A DNA stretch of 6,125 nucleotides from JANXQG01 sp037147235 (GTDB taxonomy: Bacteria > Planctomycetota > Planctomycetia > Pirellulales > Thermoguttaceae). Position 1 is the stretch's first letter, and each line of letters starts with the position of its first letter. Shown here in pieces: positions 5,279 to 6,125 of the stretch. The position numbers and the translations under genes were made by a program. The notes beneath the pieces are model-generated. The model had not been told where the DNA came from, did not search any database, and saw nothing but the letters and a program-made list of their open reading frames with translations. Where the stretch lies: assembly GCA_037147235.1 (NCBI GenBank), contig JBAWVO010000358.1, forward strand, positions 1 through 6,125. Reading direction: 5' to 3'.

Positions 5279-6038
5279 ACTGTCGATCAAGCTCCTCACT
5301 TTGGGGCAGGTCGGCCAGAGTCTGCAGGCCGAAGAGCTGTAAAAAACGGTCGGTGGTAAAGTACTGCACCATTCGCCGCTTGCCCGGCAACCGCTCGATC
5401 CGCAGCAAACCACGATGGACCAGTTGCGAAAGCACCGGGCCGCTTGGTTTTCCGCGGACCGCGCCGATCTGCTCGGCGGAGAGCGGTTGCCGATAGGCCA
5501 CGACAGCCAGCACGTCAATCGCCGCCTGCGAAAGCCGAGCCTCGCGGATACGGCTGTAGAACAGCTCGCGTAGCGGATGAAACGGCTTGCGCAGGGTGAT
5601 GCGGTAGCCGTCGGAATCTTCCGCTACGAAGTAAGGACAGCCGCTTTGCGTGTAACGCCGATTGAGCTCTTCGATCAACCCGCCGATCTCACCCGGTTCG
5701 ACGCCGCGCATCAATTCGGCAGCACGGACGGCGGTCAACGGCCGACTATCGCGATCGCCGACGAAGAGCATGGCCTCCAGGATCCCCAACGGCGAAAGCG
5801 GGCCGGAGTCGTCGTCCATCGACTTATCGACCGCTGCTGCCGGTTCGTACCGCGGCGTCAACTGCAGTTTGTCAGCCTCCGTCGCGGCTTCGCCCACCGG
5901 CGGCTGCGGCGATTCGTTTCGAGACAGGTTGGAAACCTGTCCTACGACGTGACCCTGAGGCGGCGCACCCATCACCTGGGCGAACGCCTGGGCAAGCTCG
6001 TCCAGCGAAATGGGATCCTGGTCGTGTGTGTCTGTCAT
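5277..6038 (-). CDS. scpB: SMC-Scp condensin complex subunit ScpB
   Basis: ScpB dimers bind the kleisin ScpA and, with SMC, form the condensin that compacts and helps segregate the chromosome. The 253-residue protein carries the two winged-helix domains of the family. The first starts near residue 82 with SPLGILEAMLFVGD and includes GGLIEELNRRYTQSGCPYFV and GYRITL. The second, from about 168, has RLSQAAIDVLAVVAYRQPLS, AVRGKPSG, LSQLVHRGLL and YFTTDRFLQLFGLQTLADLP. Residues 1-81 form an extension absent from the shorter B. subtilis and E. coli-era models of the family; its start, PISLDELAQAFAQVMG, resembles that of other planctomycete ScpB proteins as I recall them, so I keep the ATG at 6038. 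An in-frame TGA lies seven codons before it with no other start between. No good Shine-Dalgarno sequence precedes the ATG. Part of the extension, VGQVSNLSRN, is encoded by a palindromic repeat. scpA is not in the window. Confidence 0.93.
   Translation of the reverse strand: MTDTHDQDPISLDELAQAFAQVMGAPPQGHVVGQVSNLSRNESPQPPVGEAATEADKLQLTPRYEPAAAVDKSMDDDSGPLSPLGILEAMLFVGDRDSRPLTAVRAAELMRGVEPGEIGGLIEELNRRYTQSGCPYFVAEDSDGYRITLRKPFHPLRELFYSRIREARLSQAAIDVLAVVAYRQPLSAEQIGAVRGKPSGPVLSQLVHRGLLRIERLPGKRRMVQYFTTDRFLQLFGLQTLADLPQSEELDRQ
5923..5941. repeat. Short perfect palindrome inside the scpB N-terminal extension
   Basis: gacaggtt (5923-5930) and aacctgtc (5934-5941) are perfect inverted repeats around a 3-base loop, followed by ctac. 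This resembles a short interspersed palindrome (gtaggacaggtt...aacctgtc) that I associate with planctomycete intergenic DNA. Here it is translated in frame as part of VGQVSNLSRN, residues 32-41 of ScpB. Confidence 0.75.
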
Positions 6039-6045
6039 GGGATTA

Positions 6046-6125
6046 AATGACGAAGCTCAAAGGACGAAGCTCAAATGACGAATGACGAATGACGAATGAC
6101 GAATGACGAATGACGAATGACGAAT
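6046..6125. repeat. Heptamer tandem repeat array upstream of scpB, continuing past the right edge
   Basis: Seven full, identical copies of the 7-bp unit aatgacg lie at 6074-6122, and the array runs off the window with aat. On the scpB side it passes into two 14-bp units, aatgacgaagctca (6046-6059) and aaggacgaagctca (6060-6073), each made of one heptamer plus a variant heptamer. The array ends only 7 bases from the scpB start codon, so it occupies the place where a leader and promoter would be expected. Similar short tandem heptamers are known from cyanobacteria and, as I recall, planctomycetes. A 7-bp unit shifts reading frame each copy, so it is not a coding repeat. Confidence 0.95.

Noticed and set aside
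5053..5518. Open frames on both strands across the large palindrome, for example 5141-5518 minus and 5053-5259 plus
   Set aside because: They run through the inverted repeat and into scpB in a wrong frame; the translated repeat gives peptides of the VGRVKRAPP kind that I regard as spurious.
5577..6050. 157-codon plus-strand open frame opposite scpB
   Set aside because: Antisense to a clear ScpB sequence, with no motif of its own.
6046..6125. CRISPR array
   Set aside because: The units are 7-bp direct repeats with no spacers and no cas genes nearby.

Overview
All eight protein genes in this window lie on the minus strand, so transcription runs from the right end to the left. The window most likely comes from a planctomycete, probably a Pirellula-like lineage. 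The reasons are a short basic protein of a type I associate with Planctomycetes and Verrucomicrobia (motifs SLRVRSG, SVLTRDERI and PYGLPKVRVYKL), a ScpB with the planctomycete-style N-terminal extension (ISLDELAQAFAQVMG), a stand-alone soluble Ser/Thr kinase, and several intergenic palindromes and heptamer repeats of a kind common in that phylum. The lineage assignment rests on recall, not on a search.

Right end (about 5024-6125): the window opens inside a 7-bp tandem repeat array, followed by scpB, the kleisin-partner subunit of the SMC condensin. A different small palindrome is built in frame into the scpB N-terminal region. Between scpB and the next gene is a large nested imperfect palindrome (5122-5278), then a short leader that may hold a promoter and a 10-bp palindrome.

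Middle (1914-4990): four tightly packed genes, rpe, a phosphoglycerate-mutase-fold protein, accD and a Ser/Thr kinase, are separated by only 2, 5 and 13 bases and are very probably one operon. They combine a pentose-phosphate epimerase, an apparent pseudophosphatase that has lost the catalytic RHG histidine and the second catalytic histidine, the carboxyltransferase beta subunit of acetyl-CoA carboxylase, and a cytosolic protein kinase. This is the most interesting part of the window.

Left end (1-1812): after a 101-base gap with no clear terminator or promoter comes the small basic protein, which carries a histone-H1-like KAPAG/KAPAA repeat tail encoded by 15-bp tandem repeats. It is followed closely by the dihydrolipoamide acetyltransferase (E2) of a pyruvate-dehydrogenase-type complex and the first 38 codons of dihydrolipoyl dehydrogenase (E3), which runs off the left edge. 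No E1 gene lies upstream within the window. I see no tRNA, rRNA, CRISPR array, insertion sequence or phage gene. Functionally the region is mostly housekeeping central metabolism (acetyl-CoA production, its carboxylation, pentose phosphates) plus chromosome segregation, with a small uncharacterised regulatory-looking component.
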